From Membranipora membranacea (lineage: Eukaryota; Bryozoa; Gymnolaemata; Cheilostomatida; Membraniporidae): a DNA stretch of 64,000 nt. Made by a program: the position numbers and the translations under genes. Below, one piece after another: positions 63,918-64,000 of this stretch. Numbering within the stretch: the first letter of the stretch is position 1; each line of letters begins with the position of its first letter. Under the pieces are notes generated by a model. That model did not search any database. It was not told the DNA's origin and saw only the letters and a program-made list of their open reading frames with translations. The DNA lies in contig OU612066.1 in the NCBI GenBank assembly GCA_914767715.1, positions 13,831,001-13,895,000 of the forward strand, given 5' to 3'.

Positions 63918-64000
63918 ATGCTTTTTTTTCGGCCAGATCAAAAAATAGATTTGCTTCTAACTAACCTCATAAGGAGGAGCAACTCCTGCTCATCTCGAAT
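63918..64000 (+). repeat. Partial satellite monomer at right edge
   Basis: First 83 bases of a standard unit, cut by the end of the window. The array therefore continues downstream. Confidence 0.95.

Larger units (their letters stand above)
1..64000 (+). repeat. 335-bp satellite DNA array (about 191 monomers, all head to tail)
   Basis: Every stretch of the window is a copy of one roughly 335-bp unit. Taking the ATG of the GGTATCATGC motif as unit start, starts fall at 292, 627, 962, 1299, 1634 and so on to 63918, giving 190 complete monomers. Most are 335 bp. The others are explained by visible indels: T7 instead of T8 (334), A8 instead of A7 (336), a G run of five or seven, a 6-bp deletion (329 at 9676) and a small insertion (337 at 962). 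Copies usually differ by scattered substitutions. Nothing else interrupts the array. The role is unknown; arrays like this normally form heterochromatin and are often centromeric or pericentromeric, but no sequence seen here proves that. Confidence 0.98.

Noticed and set aside
1-64000. CRISPR array
   Set aside because: The period is 335 bp with the entire unit conserved; there are no short repeats separated by unique spacers and no cas genes.
1-64000. rRNA, tRNA, histone or other tandem gene cluster
   Set aside because: No rRNA, tRNA or histone motifs are recognisable in either strand of the unit.
1-64000. Transposon or retroelement insertions, or LTR-derived tandem
   Set aside because: Monomer phase is kept from end to end; no target-site duplication, terminal repeat, transposase or reverse transcriptase motif is seen.

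Overview
The whole 64 kb window is one uninterrupted head-to-tail satellite DNA array. Counting from the conserved ATG of the unit, there are 190 complete monomers (292-63917, mean 334.9 bp, mostly 335 bp, range 329-337) plus a partial monomer at each edge (1-291 and 63918-64000). The array runs off both ends. I see no unique sequence, transposable element, RNA gene or recognisable protein gene anywhere. All monomers lie on the same strand.

The organism cannot be named. A megabase-style array with nested higher-order repeats (HORs) is typical of eukaryotic constitutive heterochromatin (centromeric, pericentromeric or subtelomeric). A hand count of the monomer at 1634-1968 gives about 43% GC and 15 CpG against about 15.5 expected. 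CpG is therefore not depleted, which fits a genome without heavy germline CpG methylation (many invertebrates) better than a vertebrate or most plants. This is inference only.

Layout: (1) 1 to about 10 kb, the most heterogeneous part, with short 4- and 5-monomer HORs and a fresh tandem pair at 8001-8670. (2) About 10.3-42.5 kb, large near-identical segmental copies: 10339-17704, 21390-28754 and 32107-38802 (offsets 11051 and 10382 bp, 33 and 31 monomers), plus a partial 19-monomer-offset copy at 17705-21389 and another at 39473-42487. (3) 41818-51189, a tandem pair of a 14-monomer HOR (4686 bp). (4) 51190-64000, 4-monomer (1338-1340 bp) and 3-monomer (1005 bp) HORs and a long copy of the 47 kb region at 57220-61236 (offset 10047 bp). 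Several monomers at block edges are chimeras of two subfamilies, as expected from unequal crossover or conversion inside a monomer.

Most monomers keep a 92-codon + strand ORF that begins at the ATG after a purine-rich GGGAGGG. Stop codons and frameshifts in it are carried faithfully inside HORs, and the 335 bp period is not a multiple of three, so I treat it as fortuitous. Candidate functional parts of the monomer are small inverted repeats, including a nearly invariant GCAACTCCTG core, homopolymer tracts and a length near two nucleosomes.
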